Positions 62,290 to 64,000 of a DNA stretch of 64,000 nt are shown piece after piece (the stretch's first letter is position 1; every line of letters starts with the position of its first letter). The notes beneath the pieces are model-generated. The model was not told the origin of the DNA, did not search any database, and worked only from the letters and a program-made list of their open reading frames with translations. Position numbers and translations under genes: made by a program. This DNA comes from Patiria pectinifera (Eukaryota > Echinodermata > Asteroidea > Valvatida > Asterinidae). The stretch covers positions 14,472,863 through 14,536,862 of the forward strand of contig CM057135.1 of the NCBI GenBank assembly GCA_029964075.1, read 5' to 3'.

Positions 62290-64000
62290 GCTCAAGACCA
62301 GAAGCACCCCACAAAATCCCTTAGGTAATCTGCCTGGATGGACCTTATGTTGTAGACCCTTTCCAGGATATAGAGATGCCGAACATGAGAACGCAATAAA
62401 ATACCGTGGCGAAACAGTCGGTGGACTGGTGCGAGTTTACCTTGGCTCGCCTGGTTCCCCGACGTCGTGCGTAGGGTATAGTGCGTAGTCAGAGATTTGT
62501 AGGCAGTTCGTCTGCAGACGCTGTTGAGTGAACATCGGAACGCAAATATTGCCGATTACTGAGTTAACCTCGTGCATGTTCGCTGCTGCTATCGGAAGTG
62601 TGGACATCGCGGCGTACTGTTGAAGGCGGATGGTGAGACTTTAGAGTCATAATTAGCAAGCTAGACCTTTTGTTGTAAGGGGAAATTAGCCTGGGTGGCT
62701 GTGGGTTGAGCTGGTGACTGGGGGCCTAAGGTTTGTGTGGTATGTGCAGCAGTATTCCCTGGTCGGGAATTGGGTTGCCCGTTGCCTGTCGACCTTTTTC
62801 GCCAGGAGTCACCTCGGGGTTATAAACCGCGCTCCGTAACCTGAGCCCAGTGATTTCTGTATGCTAGGTTGCATGTGAGGGTTACTCTGGTAAAGTCTTG
62901 ATCAGTGTGTGCAGTTCATAACTTGTTGCTGTTGATCGCACTGGGTGTGCACAGTGAGGTTCTCGCCACTGTGGGATAATCTATCTAGATAATCGACGAG
63001 GTTAATTACATAGAGCCTGGTTAGGCTGGTTGTTGTAAGCCTTGTATAACAAGAGGTTATTGTTGTGTAAGGCTTACTTTATAGGGATAAACCTAGAGCA
63101 GCGGAGAACGTTGTTCTGCGAGGTTTATTGGCCACTCATTGAGCTTTAAGCTTGTGTATTGGGACCGAATAAAGAGTTGTTTCTTGTTGTTCTCTAAGAC
63201 ACGTGAGTAGTGAGGTTTATTGAGGTTCCCTTGTCACCTCTAGGTTGCTTGCCACGTGAACTGTTATTCCTTTAGCGTTGGTATATTTCCAACAAACGGA
63301 CAGGCCTAGGATTTGAATCCTCCGTTCGTGACGTTGTCCCCCCTTATTTGCGTGTAACCACTCATGCGCATGTAAGGTCATTAAATATTTTTGTGGGATA
63401 GTCAGCTCTTGTTGGTGTGGGTGTAATTCCTTATCCATAGACGGGCGAGCGCGCCACAATACTCCTGTATGTACGGTACCTTATGAACCAGTAGCGATAT
63501 GGACATAGAGCCACTCGCAATGTTAGTATTCCCTCATGCAGGAAATTGGTAACAAAATGGAAAGTTCTTACCACAATAGTTGTACTGGAAAGCGCACTGT
63601 CCTGTTGGGTATAGCTGATGACACGGCTGGTGAGAAGAAGGAATCCGACGACTACGTAGAAATCGGTTTGAGAAACAAACATGGCGCCCGGCGAATATCT
63701 ATGACGGCATACGGCGAACACAAATGACGAAAGTCAAAGATATTCAAAGTCCACAATCACGGTTTCAAAAACGCTCAATCTCGAAACGACTAAACAGGGA
63801 AATCATAAAGACTTCTAAACAGTTCCTTAAAAACGTAGATGTGCGACTAAAAACAAGATAAAAACGATTAAAAATCACAACGTGCAGAGTAAAACGAAAA
63901 CGCGTCCCCCCTCATCAAGTGCGCTTATTGTAAAAACGAAAAACCAACACCAAAAAACAAAAAAAAATATCACCGAAAATACAACAAAATTCTCTAAAAA
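62290..64000. other. Unassigned terminal stretch
   Basis: No coding region recognised. 62640-63200 has G/T-rich sequence ending with a polyadenylation-type GAATAAAGAG at 63167, which could be a solo LTR, but no second copy or clear TG/CA borders were found. The last 250 bases are A-rich. Confidence 0.35.

Noticed and set aside
62640..63320. Solo LTR with AATAAA
   Set aside because: No clear TG...CA borders, no target duplication and no second copy in the window; kept only as a possibility.

Overview
This is animal nuclear DNA made almost entirely of transposable elements. I see no convincing single-copy host gene. GT-AG introns, several LINE families with CR1/L2- and Jockey-type features, a tRNA-derived SINE and two Polinton/adintovirus-like elements point to an invertebrate, most likely marine (mollusc, lancelet, echinoderm or hemichordate). 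I cannot narrow it further from the sequence.

Layout. 2.6-5.8 kb: decayed Ty3/Gypsy interior (minus strand). 7.8-11.0 kb: LINE 'A' copy 1 (minus). 11501-27950: a complete Polinton (Maverick), 16.45 kb, with terminal inverted repeats of about 490 bp and a perfect 6-bp target duplication. It carries protein-primed DNA polymerase, packaging ATPase, maturation protease, major and minor capsid proteins, integrase, and an accessory block: a multi-exon SUMO-motif/proline-rich gene, a PC4-like gene and a death-domain gene. 28.1 kb: SINE. 28.45-29.2 kb: an unrecognised ORF. 29.4-34.8 kb: LINE 'C' with a 2A-like motif, split by a 2.4-kb DNA transposon.

35.3-57.2 kb: a second, older and unrelated-looking Polinton-class element ('element 2'). 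It has its own capsid protein, ATPase, TFIIB-like factor, integrase, a different lineage of protein-primed polymerase and a cluster of small membrane or coiled-coil proteins. It is badly decayed and has been hit twice. A 7.66-kb transposon encoding a RAG1-like protein (RING N-terminus plus DDE-like core) sits inside its integrase gene. A 1.4-kb non-autonomous element, whose ends begin CACAGTG and which made a 5-bp duplication, sits inside the 3' end of its polymerase gene. The RAG1-like transposon itself carries a palindromic MITE inside a transposase exon.

57.5-62.3 kb: LINE 'B' (PHD, endonuclease, RT), interrupted by LINE 'A' copy 2. 62.3-64 kb: nothing firmly identified.

How the genes work together. 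Each Polinton-class element has what is needed to replicate (protein-primed polymerase), integrate (rve integrase) and build a particle (double jelly-roll capsid, penton-like protein, FtsK/HerA-type ATPase; protease in the first). Both look like integrated virus-like elements. The first is nearly intact apart from a few single-base frameshifts; the second is a fossil. The nesting gives a relative chronology: element 2, then the RAG1-like transposon and the CACAGTG element, then the MITE. No fragment was rejoined into a restored gene here; breaks are given as positions only.
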